Shown: positions 35,259 to 48,800 of the stretch, one piece after another
Layout: every line of letters begins with the position of its first letter
How positions within the stretch are numbered: position 1 is the first letter of the stretch
Program-made: the position numbers and the translations under genes
From: Margaritifera margaritifera
Lineage: Eukaryota; Mollusca; Bivalvia; Unionida; Margaritiferidae
Direction of reading: 5' to 3'
NCBI GenBank assembly: GCA_029931535.1
Contig: JAQPZY010001448.1
Coordinates: 1,426,001-1,490,000 of the forward strand
DNA: 64,000 nucleotides
The notes under the pieces: generated by a model
What the model was told of the DNA's origin: nothing
What the model saw: only the letters and a program-made list of their open reading frames with translations
The model's database searches: none

Positions 35259-37220
35259 TATAATGGCAACGACGCATCTTTGAACATATGTAAATATCAA
35301 CGTATCACAGAAAAGCAAGTTTAAGTTGCACAGCTCTCAAACGTTAAATTTGTGTGCCCTGCATGTATATCGTATGCGCCAGTTTAAAATTGGTGGACCG
35401 TAGAAAAAGAATTGATCATGTAACAAAATGTCCTCCAAGCTAACATGAAGAACTCAGCGCATTTCTTTCTATCTCTTTTCTCGTTTCTGTTAAGTTAGGG
35501 TTCAAAGGCAATGCGAAAATACGTACTCTAAATAAAAAGTTAAACAGTTTAATAAGTCTTTCTGAATTATGGATACTTTTTGTTCTGTGTCTTCGATTCG
35601 CTGGATAGTTTTTTAGTTGTATATATTTATGTGCGAGTGTGTTTGTGTGTGTCAATTTAATAAATACACTCAACTAACAAAAGCTTCATCTTGCAAGAAT
35701 GGAAAGCCAGTGTACATGATTTTATATGCCAGAACGGTAATTGAATCAGTGACTGATTTAAAACTTACTTCAATAAACATTGTTTATAACCCAAATGTTC
35801 ATGACTTGAAGAAACTGTAAAGATCTAGTTAACTACAACACATGCTACCCTTACGTGATCAAGAATCGGACAAAGCGATAAATGGGCGTGAGTTTGAGAA
35901 CATTTAATGTCTGGAGAAGTCTAATCGATTCTTTATTATAACGATGTGTGACAAAGTCAGCGTACTGTCTCATAATAAATAGCATGTACAGGTGATAATA
36001 ATGCATACATAATGTCTTTTTCCAAACATTACTCATTTATTATTCCTTTATGGCAAGATCTATATATATTATACGTATCTATATGTATTATACGTAATAT
36101 TTTGTGGGCAAACACAAGAATGGTGCTCGTTTTATTTGCTGAAAGAGATATAGTCTAAAAAGGAAGGAAAAAAAAACTCGTTAAATCATTGAGTAAGCTG
36201 AAAACTATGCAAAGAAAGGGTTAAAAAAAGATAAATAATAAGTTAGAGGGGGTCGGGGGCGGGCGAGGGGAGAGAAAATCCATATACACAAACATAGAAG
36301 CACGTATAGCATGCACATGAACATCAGCTGAAAAAGAAAATCGATTCTATAATTTTCACAAGCTAAAATCACCTATTTCACCAGACAAGTGTCTATAACC
36401 TAAAACACAGGCCTATGTTTTCTTTTGCACAGTATAAACACCAAATTGCTCGAGTTACGAGAGCTTCTTATTCGAGATTTACTGAAGTATGAGAAAAGTC
36501 AATATATTTTGTATGGGTAAACAGAAAAAGCACTCCCGGTACAACCTGCTGTTAAATTAGCACAAGGGTGTGTGTGCTTCACGTACTTATGCTCCCCTAT
36601 CTTACGTACTCAGTAAATCACAGAACAATAAGAACCCACTGCGTGCCATTGATATCTGTTGTTTTCAACATTTTGTAGATTACATTATTGTTGCAATACG
36701 GGCCACTACTAGTCCATCGTTTTGCTTGTCTAACTGCATCCATAGCATACAACTTTATATTCCTTCACTCTTGCTTTTTTTTTTTTTACGTACTTGTAAC
36801 CCAGAGGTTGTAAAGGTGATTATACATTCAAATATCGACTGGGTAAGAACCAAAATGTTGCCAACGGGAGTACGCGATAGTAAACAAAAATCTGACCCGC
36901 AAAGTATATTAACAGCACATGCATTGTTTCGCACGCCCTTGATGTAACTACGATATCCTTGCGAACAACTTTGCTGAAAGAATGGTACAACTGTTGTTAT
37001 CTGTCGTTAGTTCTTCAAAATAGAAGGGATTTGCACCAAGCACTCCTGGCAACCAAATTAATCTTAGCATAAAAATTAGCGACACCTCGGGAAAGTTCTT
37101 ACATGTCACACAGTTACAATTTAGGGTAAAATCGGCTTCTTCAATACAAGGCTGAATTTGTCAACCTGATTATGATGTGGTCCAATAAAACATATCAGGA
37201 GAGTTGTCATTTCAATTCAA
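35257..37220. other. Single-copy noncoding DNA
   Basis: Contains a small duplication (TATTATACGTA, 36068-36098), a G-rich stretch (36246-36275) and a poly-T run (36776-36787). No gene seen. Confidence 0.55.
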
Positions 37221-37462
37221 CTTTATATTACACACACAGTGTGAATATCACTCTCTTTCTCTTTCTCTCTCTCGCTCACACTCTCTCTATATATATACAT
37301 ATATGAATGAGATAGGCAAGTTAAAAACAAAAGGTGCTTGCATGAAATAGCAATAATTAAAAAGTTAAAACAATTTAAAATAATTAAGATCTGCAAGGAA
37401 ATGAGCTGTTGAATCCGTTTGACGCTCGAAAAAAAAAGAACGAGAGAGAGAGAGAGAGAGAG
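37221..37462. repeat. Short CA, CT, TA and GA microsatellites
   Basis: CACACA near 37231, CT runs 37252-37287 passing into TA, and (GA)n at 37443-37462. Confidence 0.85.
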
Positions 37463-39566
37463 TATTCATTTATTAAACCGTAGCAAAAACGTTTAAGAAC
37501 ACCCTTCAAAATTTTTAAAGTAACTCTCCAACAGGTAATATGAAATGGAAAAAAAACGCGTACATATCATAATTATTATGCTATCCAATGCTGTTGTGTA
37601 GTTTACAAATCAAGCATTTAACTAAGAGCAATCAAATCTGTGGATACAAAAGACATGAAAGGTGTCATTGCTGTGTTCTTAGTGGTTCATACAACTTGCC
37701 AGCAAGCCTTATTTATTTCCTGCAGCTTAAAGACCTGAATGCTTATAGTGGACATACGTTTATATTCAAGCTGATTAGTGAGGTCTGGTTGCCACAAACA
37801 ATTTGAACTGTTACAAATCTTAACAAGAGTAATTAATGTCTTTTCGAAAGAAATTTCTAACACACGTATACCGATCATTCATCAATTTGAAAGTACGGTC
37901 TCCAATTTCGCGTGGGTTGGGTTTAGTTGTGCGAAATAGCTCACAAAAGCTATTAAAATACTAATTCAATCATTCTTCACTAAATGCGTGCAATACCAGA
38001 TTAAGGTCATGACGCTTGGATATGACAACGCACTAAATGTAGGTATCGATTCACCTGAGTTGACAGGACATCCGCCATATGTTTGTCAAAATAACCTTGT
38101 CGAATTCAGACCAGTGTATTCTTTAATAGTCTTATTATAGTTGGAAACTAAAAAAATGACTTGTACTTATTCACTAATATGTAGGTTTCAGAACATAAAC
38201 TTTATTACTCACGCATGTGTAAAGAACATCAGACATATCACAGATAATGGTTAAGTGACATATTAGCAATTGCAAGTTAAATAGTCGATTAAGATGGGGG
38301 AATAGTTCTTGCACAAAGTATAACAGAGTGAAGAAGACATGTCATATGCACGCATCTATATAGCAACGTTTGACCTCATGTTTGTCATTATGTCATTCAT
38401 ACCAATCAGCATTTATAAATGGTGACAAGATTAGGCAGAAATGGACAAATAAGTATACATGTACACAACGAGTTGATTGACAGGTAATCTTTGGATTAAA
38501 TTACAAGTCCTGATATACGTTCAGATAAATTAGAAACGATAATAAAGCCAAAGTCCTCACACAACAAACTTATAGTTACTTTTCTGCTCCCTCTGCGTCA
38601 CCAGCAAACACTCGATGCATCACCATGGAGGTGATCACGGTTGATCTGAACTACTTAGTGCACAAGAGTACGAGTTAAATCTACATAAAATCAATCCACA
38701 TAAAATATGTTGCATTTTACTATTAATAAGCCATAACAAGCCAACTCGACACTTTTCCAAGGAGTCAAGATATGGATGCTTCATCCCGGAAAAGTTTCAG
38801 GCACACAGTCTAGCCGAAATCGGCAACTCATCCATCACGCGGGTTTCTTAATACCCCCATTAATTACAGCTTATCTTGATCGGTATTAGATTAATTTCTA
38901 CGCAACAGGGCAATATATTTTCCGGTTAGTTAAGTGTCTTTTAAATCCAAAATTTGTTTCTGAACTCCTCTTGCCAATGAATCACACGCCAACGTTACCA
39001 GGATTTACTGTGTCAATGTGTCAAGCCATGTACAACTGTACTTGTGGCCCTTTATGGTTTAATAATGAATACGTGTTGTCAATTAAGTATCTGTATTTGT
39101 AGCACTAAAATAGATTTTCATGCTGCTACGATATGCCTGAAGATAGAGTCTAAATACGAGCACAAGTGTCTGTGGTTGAACATTGAACATATTCTTCACC
39201 AGCACTCGAGAGAGGCGAGCGTTAATTAGTTATCAGAAATGCCTGATAATGATTTTCACATCACGCACCTGTTGAAATGTGGTTAAGGGAAGAATGAGTG
39301 CTATCAAATTTCAAATGCCAACACTAAGGAACTGTAATGCATGTTTCATTAACGTAACAAGGTTGTTTCTTGAAGTACGTTGTCTCCTTTTCCATTGCGT
39401 ACTAAAGATACAAAACAATATATGTAGTCGTATACAAAATAAGAATGTATGTATTCGTATACTGCCAGGGTAGGATTAACCCATATGATAATAAAGCTAT
39501 TGCCTTAACCCCTCATATTTTGTACTCCCTCCTTTAGACCCTTAATTTCATATTGAAGTAACATCT
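37463..39566. other. Single-copy noncoding DNA; possible regulatory sequence
   Basis: No repeats. 38740-38920 is complex, balanced sequence with a TTAATTA homeodomain-type site and GATA-type motifs; it could be conserved noncoding DNA. No gene-like frame. Confidence 0.4.
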
Positions 39567-39680
39567 GAGCGACCCAGTGGCGTACTAAGGGTAAATGGCG
39601 CCCGGGGCGACGATGCCAAGACCTCTGGCGCCAGGGGCGTACCCCCACCCCCACCCTGTTAGTACGCCACAGGAGCGACC
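39567..39680. mobile_element. 98-bp hAT-like MITE with perfect 8-bp TSD
   Basis: GAGCGACC at 39567-39574 and 39673-39680 flanks an element with left end CAGTGGCGTACTAA and right end TTAGTACGCCACAG (13 of 14 bases complementary). The interior is GC-rich with GGCGCC and CCCCCACCCCC runs, unlike its AT-rich surroundings. CAGTGGCG-type ends with 8-bp TSDs fit hAT MITEs. Confidence 0.92.
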
Positions 39681-39799
39681 TTCCCTCCTATTAGCCTTAA
39701 GCCTTTCATAACCTTAATTCGGCCCTGTATACTACAGCAGCTTTATATTATAATTTTTCTGAAATCCTAATCATAATTTGCAACGTGGAGGACACGTTA

Positions 39800-40395
39800 G
39801 TCATATCATATCATTCAATTTAGTCATATCATATCATTCAATTTAGTCTTATCATATCATTCAATTTAGTCATATCATATCATTCAATTTAGTCTTATCA
39901 TATCATTCAATTTAGTCTTATCATATCATTCAATTTAGTCATATCATATCATTCAATTAAGTCATATCATATCATTCAATTTAGTCTTATCATATCATTC
40001 AATTTAGTCATATCATATCATTGAATTTAGTCATATCATATCATTGAATTTAGTCATATCATATCATTGAATTTAGTCATATCATATCATTGAATTTAGT
40101 CATATCATATCATTCAATTTAGTCTTATCATATCATTGAATTTAGTCATATCATATCATTCAATTTAGTCATATCATATCATTCAATTTAGTCATATCAT
40201 ATCATTCAATTTAGTCATATCATATCACTCAATTTAGTCTCATCATATCATTCAATTTAGTCTTATCATATCATTCAATTTAGTCTTATCATATCATTCA
40301 ATTTAGTCATATCATATCATTCAATTTAGCCATATCATATCATTCAATTTAGTCTTATCATATCATTGAATTTAGTCATATCATATCATTCAATG
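39800..40395. repeat. 23-bp minisatellite, ~26 units
   Basis: Highly homogeneous GTCATATCATATCATTCAAT followed by TTA. Variants alternate CATATC/CTTATC and TTCAA/TTGAA in runs, suggesting block duplication. Confidence 0.98.
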
Positions 40396-40439
40396 AAATA
40401 TAACTCTTCAGCTTAATCTTCTTGAAAGAAACTTTTTCT

Positions 40440-41210
40440 GTACAATAGAACACAGTAAGCCGCAAGTAGAACAAAACTCGGTAAGCTTTAATAGAACTCG
40501 GTAAGCTGTAAGTTGAATATATCTATGGAAACTGTAAGTTAGAACAGAACTCAGTAAGCTGTACATATAATGGAACTCAGTAAGCTGTACGTAGAATGGA
40601 ACTCAGTACGCTGTACGTAGAATAGAACTCAATAACCTGTAAGTGGATTAGAACTCAATAACCTGTAAGTGGATTAGAACTCAATAACATGTAAGTGGAT
40701 TAGAACTCGGTAACCTGTAAGTAGAATATAACTCAGTAAGCCGTAAGTAAAATAGATCTGTCAGTTAGAATATAACTAAGTCAGCTGTAAATTAGAATAG
40801 AACTCAGTAACCTGTAAGTAAAATAGAACTAAGTAAGATGCAAGTAGAATAGAACTCAGTAAGCTGTAAATAGAATTGAACTCAGTAAGCTGTAAGTAGA
40901 ATAGAACTCGCTAAGCTGTAAGCAGACTAGATATTGGTAACCTAAAAAAGGAACAGAACTTAGTAAGCTGTAAGTAGAACATATTTCAGTAAGCTGTAAG
41001 TCGAATATAACTCACTAAGCTGTAAGTTACATTATAACTAAATAAGCTGTAAGTAGAATAGAATTCAGTATGCTGTACGTTGGAATAGAACTCAGTAAGC
41101 TGTAAGTAGAATAGAACTAAGTAAGCTGTACTTTGGAATAGAACTAAGTAGGCTGTAAGTAGAATAGAACTCAGTAAGCTATAAGTAGAATAGAATTCAG
41201 TAAGCTGAAA
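40440..41210. repeat. ~26-bp degenerate minisatellite
   Basis: About 29 units built on AGAACTCAGTAAGCTGTAAG followed by TAGAAT, with many substitutions and small indels, so clearly older than the 23-bp array beside it. Confidence 0.92.
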
Positions 41211-41548
41211 TCTGACGTTTGAAATGCCCATCTTAATCCTGATGACTTAAAATAAGTTGCCAGTGATTTAAAGTCAGTAATTTGCGTTAAGAAACAAGAC
41301 ACGAGGCTCCGAATGTGTTTCAAAAGCATTTTCTGAGAGAGAAAGATCCTAGCTCGAGTAGACCACAATATTGTCAGCAAATACGAGGGAGTAAAAGAAA
41401 GTTCATCAACATCATCCAAAGAATTAAGCACGAGAGCTGAAATATTACGAAAATATTATCCTAACATATGGCGATAAATGCACGATAAATACACGATAAA
41501 AACACGATCAATACAAATTACAATGGAATAAGACTGAAAGGTAATCAC
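41211..41548. other. Noncoding, nothing recognised
   Basis: Single-copy sequence ending in short ACGATAAA-type repetitions (41472-41505). Confidence 0.5.
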
Positions 41549-41684
41549 GATAGAAATACAACTAAAGTTACTTTGTCTGCAGTGGAACTCGATAGAAATA
41601 CAACTAAAGTTACTTTGTCTGCAGTGGAACCCGATAGAAATACAACTAAAGTTACTTTGTCTGCAGGCGAACTCGATAGAAATC
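41549..41684. repeat. 42-bp tandem repeat, three units
   Basis: Units start at 41549, 41591 and 41633 with GATAGAAATACAACTAAAGT, followed by TACTTTGTCTGCAG; a fourth begins at 41675 and diverges. Confidence 0.95.
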
Positions 41685-43074
<1,390 letters not shown>

Positions 43075-45669
43075 CCCATCAGGATGAATGGATCTTTAAA
43101 TGTGTCAAGACTGTTTACCATCTAGTATACATTTATGTATCAATGAAAAGGCGCCGTCAGGAATCCATAAAAATGAACCCAAACAACAAAAAGCAGTCTT
43201 TTTATGATTAGTTTTCCACATGAATCATGCAAATTGTTAGTGACTAAACTTACATGACCTGTTGCTATTCGATATTCTGTGTCACCCATACAGTATCGTA
43301 TACCTGTTACACTCAACGACAAATATTACATATTTTTAAGAAAAACTCTTTATTACATAAAGTAATAACAAATTGTAAGTAGCGATTTTGATCACAATCA
43401 TAATCATGTCTGAAAACGATGGAGAAATCATGTATTGATTAGTGTCGATTGCAAACCGAAATTAGGTGAAAATCAAAAATTGGGTGCGGTGTCCTTTCCG
43501 AAATAGACTGCAAGCCTGCCAACACACAAAATTCACGTCTGAATGCAAAAATAAACAAAAATAGCAGTCAAAATCCTTACAATGAAATTCACAATCATTA
43601 AAATCTGTTGTTTAATGATGTTACGCTCTGATGTATGTTGGAGCGTTCGGTCATGTTGCTAAGTACCACAACCACAGCAATGTTCCCTGTATCAATCCGC
43701 GCAAAAATGTTTTAACGAAAATAACAATCTCTTCATTTTCGCATTAAAAATTCATTAACGTGACAAATATACAATTTGAAGAATTATATGTACAATCTAA
43801 ATTTGAAAAAAAAGTTACTGTCCTAACATTAATGTAAAATTTTGGAACTTCTTGTTATCGACGTAGTAATGCAGCAATTAATCGCATCGACACAGAATGG
43901 AGAAAAAATCCATGCAAATCGAAGGTTTTTGCCTTTAAAAACATATAATAAAAAGAAAATCTACGTTCTTTTGAGTAGATATCTACTCAAAAAACGTACA
44001 TATCCTCTGTTTATTTGATTGATTGATTGATTGATTTTTAACTTTACGAAGCATTTATCACAGTGCACGTTATAATGATGCGTTTCGCATTACTTTACAT
44101 TCATGTACAGATATGAATTGAATGCTTTCAAAAACTGTTTACGTCCTAGAGATTAAATTACACCTTGTTACAATGATCTGAACATTAAATGAATGGCAAA
44201 TAGACAAATTGGATGGGACGGACATATTTATTTGGCGCCTCATTTCCCAAAAGGCATTAATTTTCAAATTGTGGTTATTCTTATGCGAGGCCCAGGACAT
44301 GATCCTAATTGAATAAGCAAAAATGAAAATTAATTTCTATTGTCTATCATCTGGCACGCAAATAAGCAAGATATAGCCTGGACATAAGAACTTGTTAAAT
44401 ATAACTATTTAATAGGTTTTCATTGGATTGTACAAACTTTGTATTCATCCCACTTCTGCGTCCTGTTCATCTTTCAAAACATAATGTCATTATTTGACAA
44501 ACAAATGACAGTTCGTAGCTATTTCAAGAAGATATAAATGATATTGCGTGGTGTATATTTATCCCCCACTGAGTTCTGTTATGTCCTCAATCTTGCACAT
44601 TTCTGTGCCCCGGATTAAGAATAATTACTGCTACCCTTTGCCGAAAACTGTACACAAACCGAAGGTTAAGTGATTGATGTACGATTTACGACTTTGCACG
44701 AAATGACCCGTCGGCGATATAATGACGCAATTGCAAGTGCAAGTCTTTGTTTTGCTAATGCTGATTATGTACTCTACAGACGTATATATCTATAGCGTCA
44801 ATGATTCTTTCTGAATATAGGGTTCCTTGATTGAAAGTAGAAAATGTAGTTTGACAAACTGTTGATCATCAGGAAAGAAGGAAAGAAGAGGAATAAACCA
44901 GTCAGACACGGAAAGTCAACTCTGCAAATAAACAAACAAATGAAATGTTTATCATGTCATGAATTTCAGAACCATTCTGAATGGAAATAATGAATAGCGG
45001 TGACTTTCTATTCAAATGCCAGGGTATACGAAGAAGGAGCAGAATGCACGGGCAGGGGGTGGGAGATGCACAAGGAAAACAAACAAAAATGACAAAAGAT
45101 ACCTCCTTCACTGAAGAGCATGAAGTGCAGCAAGTGGCTGTTGTGGCTAATGGGAGACACGTTCTAAAGTTCTTATAGGACTCATGGTACTAATAATATG
45201 GAACAATGGGAACCAGTCTAGAAATGGGTTCGGCTGGCCAGGATTGGTTGATAATGAAAGTAAAATTTTAGTAAAAAGAATCTTTTGCGAGCTTATCCTA
45301 GTTGTAACTGGAAAATATGTTGTATTGATGGAATTTCAGTCCTTTTACAGACTTGATTTGGAAAACTCATTACTGAAATTAGCACCTGATTCTTTGGTTC
45401 ATAATTGATAACACGTGTTCCAAACACATGTAAATCAAGAAAATGCCGCTGGACATAATGGCTTTCTCCACACACAAGCTTGCATCAAAGATGGGCCTAT
45501 ATTGTATGGTTTATTATCAGTAGAAATTATCACCCACAAGAAGACTAGTGTTTCTGCATAGCCATCAAAGGCAGCTAAGAGATTCGCAACGTTATCTAAC
45601 GATGCAATTTTGGCGGAAAGAGTTAGCGTCATGCCCAAAATGGTTAATGAAGCAATAAATTCATTACAT
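43075..45669. other. Single-copy noncoding DNA
   Basis: About 2.6 kb with a 24-base palindrome at 43969-43992, (TTGA)n at 44016-44037, and complex sequence at 44216-44345 that may be conserved noncoding DNA. Short frames at 44900-45480 look random. Confidence 0.45.
43969..43992. other. 24-bp perfect palindrome
   Basis: TTTTGAGTAGAT is followed directly by its exact reverse complement, ATCTACTCAAAA. The symmetry continues imperfectly outward through ACGTT and AACGT with one extra base. Confidence 0.95.
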
Positions 45670-45786
45670 GTTAGTTTTCCGGGGTGTGCCGAATGGTATG
45701 ACCGTCTTGAACCCCATATACCCTTCTGATAACGGTATATGGAGTTTAAGGCGGTCATAATATTCAGTACATCCGGGTAAACTAAC
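45670..45786. mobile_element. 117-bp foldback (hairpin) element
   Basis: The left arm starts GTTAGTTTTCCGGGGTG and the right arm ends CATCCGGGTAAACTAAC. The arms pair through TATGACCG.CTT and CCATATACC with about 80 percent complementarity, leaving a loop of about a dozen bases near 45721-45732. No TSD resolved. A hairpin-type MITE is most likely; a structured RNA is the alternative. Confidence 0.78.
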
Positions 45787-46468
45787 ACGTAACTAATATT
45801 ATGATGTTATAATCTCGATGATGTCAACACTTTCTCAAGGGATGAGATCAAAAAGCATCTGCTTGATGTAAACAAACAACCGCCCCCCACCCCACCCCCT
45901 TCCCGAAGGATATCTGCAAATTTTGTATGCTGATAAACTCTGGGCAGGCCGAGACTAACTCCTTTCGGTGGATTGCCTCCCGTTGACAGGATAACACGCT
46001 GCCACAAGGTGGTAATATGCCATGTGGAGAAATACGCTTTAATAACCGCATCACACTCAATTTAGACTGCATTTGTTGCCATATTTTCTCCACAATGGCT
46101 TTAGTGCTGAATGTAAAGATTTTGCACAAGACGTAGGAAAGAAAGTCAGGAATTCTTTACTTGTAGTGATGGAGCACAGGGCTGACGAGTTCACAAGGTA
46201 GTACGAAGCAGATGTCACAGATTGTCGATGACTTCACAATGAAGCCAGTCTGAGCCGCCACACCGCCATACATAGTCTGGTTATTTTCCCTCGTTTTTAA
46301 TTGGATTTCAATCTGCGATAAGCAAAATAAGGTAGGATCCCGTCAAGGTGTTCGTGTACTAATGCCCGAACATTATTAACTATGGTTTAGCTGAGCCAGA
46401 GGTACAAACAGATTTACGGCAGCGATATATTCTGGAAGAGTACGAGTTGTGAGGAAAGTGTTAACTGA
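45787..46468. other. Noncoding, nothing recognised
   Basis: Single-copy sequence with a short G/C-rich run (45883-45905). Confidence 0.5.
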
Positions 46469-47331
46469 GGTGACTGTCAATCGGAACATCTTCGAGTCTT
46501 TTCGATGCAAGACGAATACCTTCCAGTCGCTGAAAGAGAGACTCAGGAGCAAATTTTTGGTAGAAAAACAAATGGCTAGATATGTGAAGAATACATCCTT
46601 ATTAAGTGATAGGTGTTGAAAATAACATTCTACGACGTTTTAACCATCAATGAAATATCAGCACTTTGATTTGTAGTTTTATTCGTGCAACGTTTAAATG
46701 AAGAAAAAAAAATGAAGAAATCATTCGGTTTCAATAGCCTAAAACGTATGCTCATGTTGCTATTAGTGATGACATGTCATCGGGTCGTAGTGAATTCAGT
46801 GAAGTTGTTGTGACGTAATAACATGCACGGGCTTGAGGACAGTTCAAAATAGCCACTATTTACATCCATGGTCTTTTTGTTGTCTCGTCCTGTCCGACTA
46901 TATCAGCATATAGAATTTGCAAATGTTAGTGTGGGGAAAATAAACTAAAACCTACGTCATTGCGGTTTATTCAATTTAAACGCATACATTTTCATTTCAT
47001 CCGCTCACAAAAATGTTGACATCATCAACATAATATACATGACCTCAAAATGACGCTAGGCTAATATACAGTAAATTTATCTTGCAACATTCGTCCAGCC
47101 TAATATAAATTTTAGTTTTGGTTACCTTAAAGATATGAATTTACATGCTTTGTTTCCATTATTGATTTATCTTTAGCCAACGCTTACAGCGCCGTTTAAA
47201 GCCCCCAACATTTTGTGCGCTACGTTTTCGTTTTACTTCGTTAACTTTTTCTCCTTGCACTTGTTGACCCAGACTAGTCTTTCTCTAGCATGCGACAGAA
47301 AAGACCGAGAACGTTCCGATTGAGGTTACTG
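46469..47331. mobile_element. hAT-like element, family A termini, 847 bp
   Basis: The element 46477-47323 opens TCAATCGGAACATCTTCGAG and closes with AGAACGTTCCGATTGA, giving inverted termini of about 27 bases with some mismatches. It is flanked by GGTGACTG (46469-46476) and GGTTACTG (47324-47331), a 7-of-8 TSD. The terminal bases match the family A MITE at 9104-9428, but the interior is longer and seemingly unrelated. No transposase frame. Confidence 0.82.
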
Positions 47332-47545
47332 TAGAGTAGCACAATGGCCGATGGAAGAAAGTGCATATAATTGATAGAGAACATGCGCAAAAGAATAAAC
47401 TAGACCTATAGATATCAATAAATAAAAGCAAATAAAACAGAATTCAAAATTTAATCCATAGGAAAACCTTGACAAATTATGCAATAAATACGCCTCTTTA
47501 TTTTCATATTAACGAATTTGTTTATCGTAGAAGCGAATGAAATTA

Positions 47546-47810
47546 GGGCTAGGCAGTAGTGTACTGGCCATTGGGCATACCGGGACAAATCCAGGTGGGC
47601 CGCCGCAAAAAAAATCCGTTTTTACCGGTGTTTTACTGGTGTGAGCAAAACCCCGGGCCTGTCCCGGCAGACCGCCGCATCGGTGGGCCGGTGGGCCGTC
47701 AAAAAAATCCGTTTTTACCGGTGTTTTACTGGTGTGAGCAAAACCCCGGGCGTGTCCCGGCAGATAAGTCCAGGGCCGAGTTGCTTACCCAGTACACTCC
47801 TGGGGCTAGG
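47546..47810. mobile_element. 249-bp hAT-like MITE with perfect TSD and internal duplication
   Basis: GGGCTAGG at 47546-47553 and 47803-47810 flanks an element with left end CAGTAGTGTACTGG and right end CCAGTACACTCCTG (13 of 14 complementary). Inside, a block containing TCCGTTTTTACCGGTGTTTT and AGCAAAACCCCGGGC occurs twice, offset by 93 bases. The interior is strikingly GC-rich for this window. A 96-codon frame spans it but is an artefact of the repeat. Confidence 0.92.
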
Positions 47811-48147
47811 GAAGATGTTTTTCAGTCATTATTTTATTTAAATGTGTAAGGAAAACTGATGAAGAAGGACGTTAAAAAAAAACTTGTCTAAATGTTCCGA
47901 ATTCAATTGTCACATACAAATATTTGCTAGAATGCAAAGTAATGAAATTGTCCAGCTATGGTTGTACATGAACAAAGTAGCACTGCACTCGTCCGGTAAT
48001 ACTTGTTGACCTACATTTCATCGACAACAGCGCTCAGTATACGGGTTACCGTAAATTAATATCGAAGAAAAATATTTCTTACAATCATCCATATGGACAG
48101 AAGTTTTCAGCAAGTGCAAGACGTTGTTATCCAAATTTTAAATCTAT
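47811..48147. other. Noncoding, nothing recognised
   Basis: Single-copy sequence. Confidence 0.5.
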
Positions 48148-48800
48148 TAATATGTAGAATATGAATACATGAGATGAAGTTACCAACAACCTTACAACCA
48201 TATGTAGTATATGAACCCCTGAGATGAAGTTACCAACACCCTTACCACAATGTGTAGTATATGAACCTCTGAGATGAAGTTACCAACATCCTTACCACAG
48301 TTTGCATTATATGAACCCCTGAGATGAAGTTACCAACAACCTTACCACAGTTTGCATTATATGAACCCCTGAGATGAAGTTACCAACAGCCTTACCACAG
48401 TTTGCATTACATGAACCCCTGAGATGAAGTTACCAACACCCTTACCACAGTTTGCATTATATGAACCCCTGAGATGAAGTTACCAACAACCTTACCACAA
48501 TATGCAGTATATTAACCCGTGAGATGAATTTACCAACAACCTTAGCACGATATGTATTTGAACCCCCAAGATAAAGTTACCAACAACCTTACCACAATAT
48601 TGTATATGAACCGTCAAGATGAAGTTACCAACAACCTTACCACAATATGTATATGAACCGTCAAGATGAAGTTACCAGCAACCTTACCACACTACGTATA
48701 TGAACCCCCGAGACGAAGTTACCAACAACCTTACAACAATCTGTGTAGTATATGAACCCCTGAAATTAAGTTAAAAACAACCTTACCACAAATTGCAATG
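48148..48800. repeat. ~50-bp minisatellite, ~13 units
   Basis: Units share GAGATGAAGTTACCAACAAC, CTTACCACA and TATATGAACCCC. The right half has shorter (~46-base) units that lose part of the GTAGTATATG segment. Confidence 0.94.

Noticed and set aside
47559..47849. 96-codon plus-strand frame with repeated segments
   Set aside because: It spans a MITE with a defined TSD and a 93-bp internal duplication; the frame is a by-product of that repeat.
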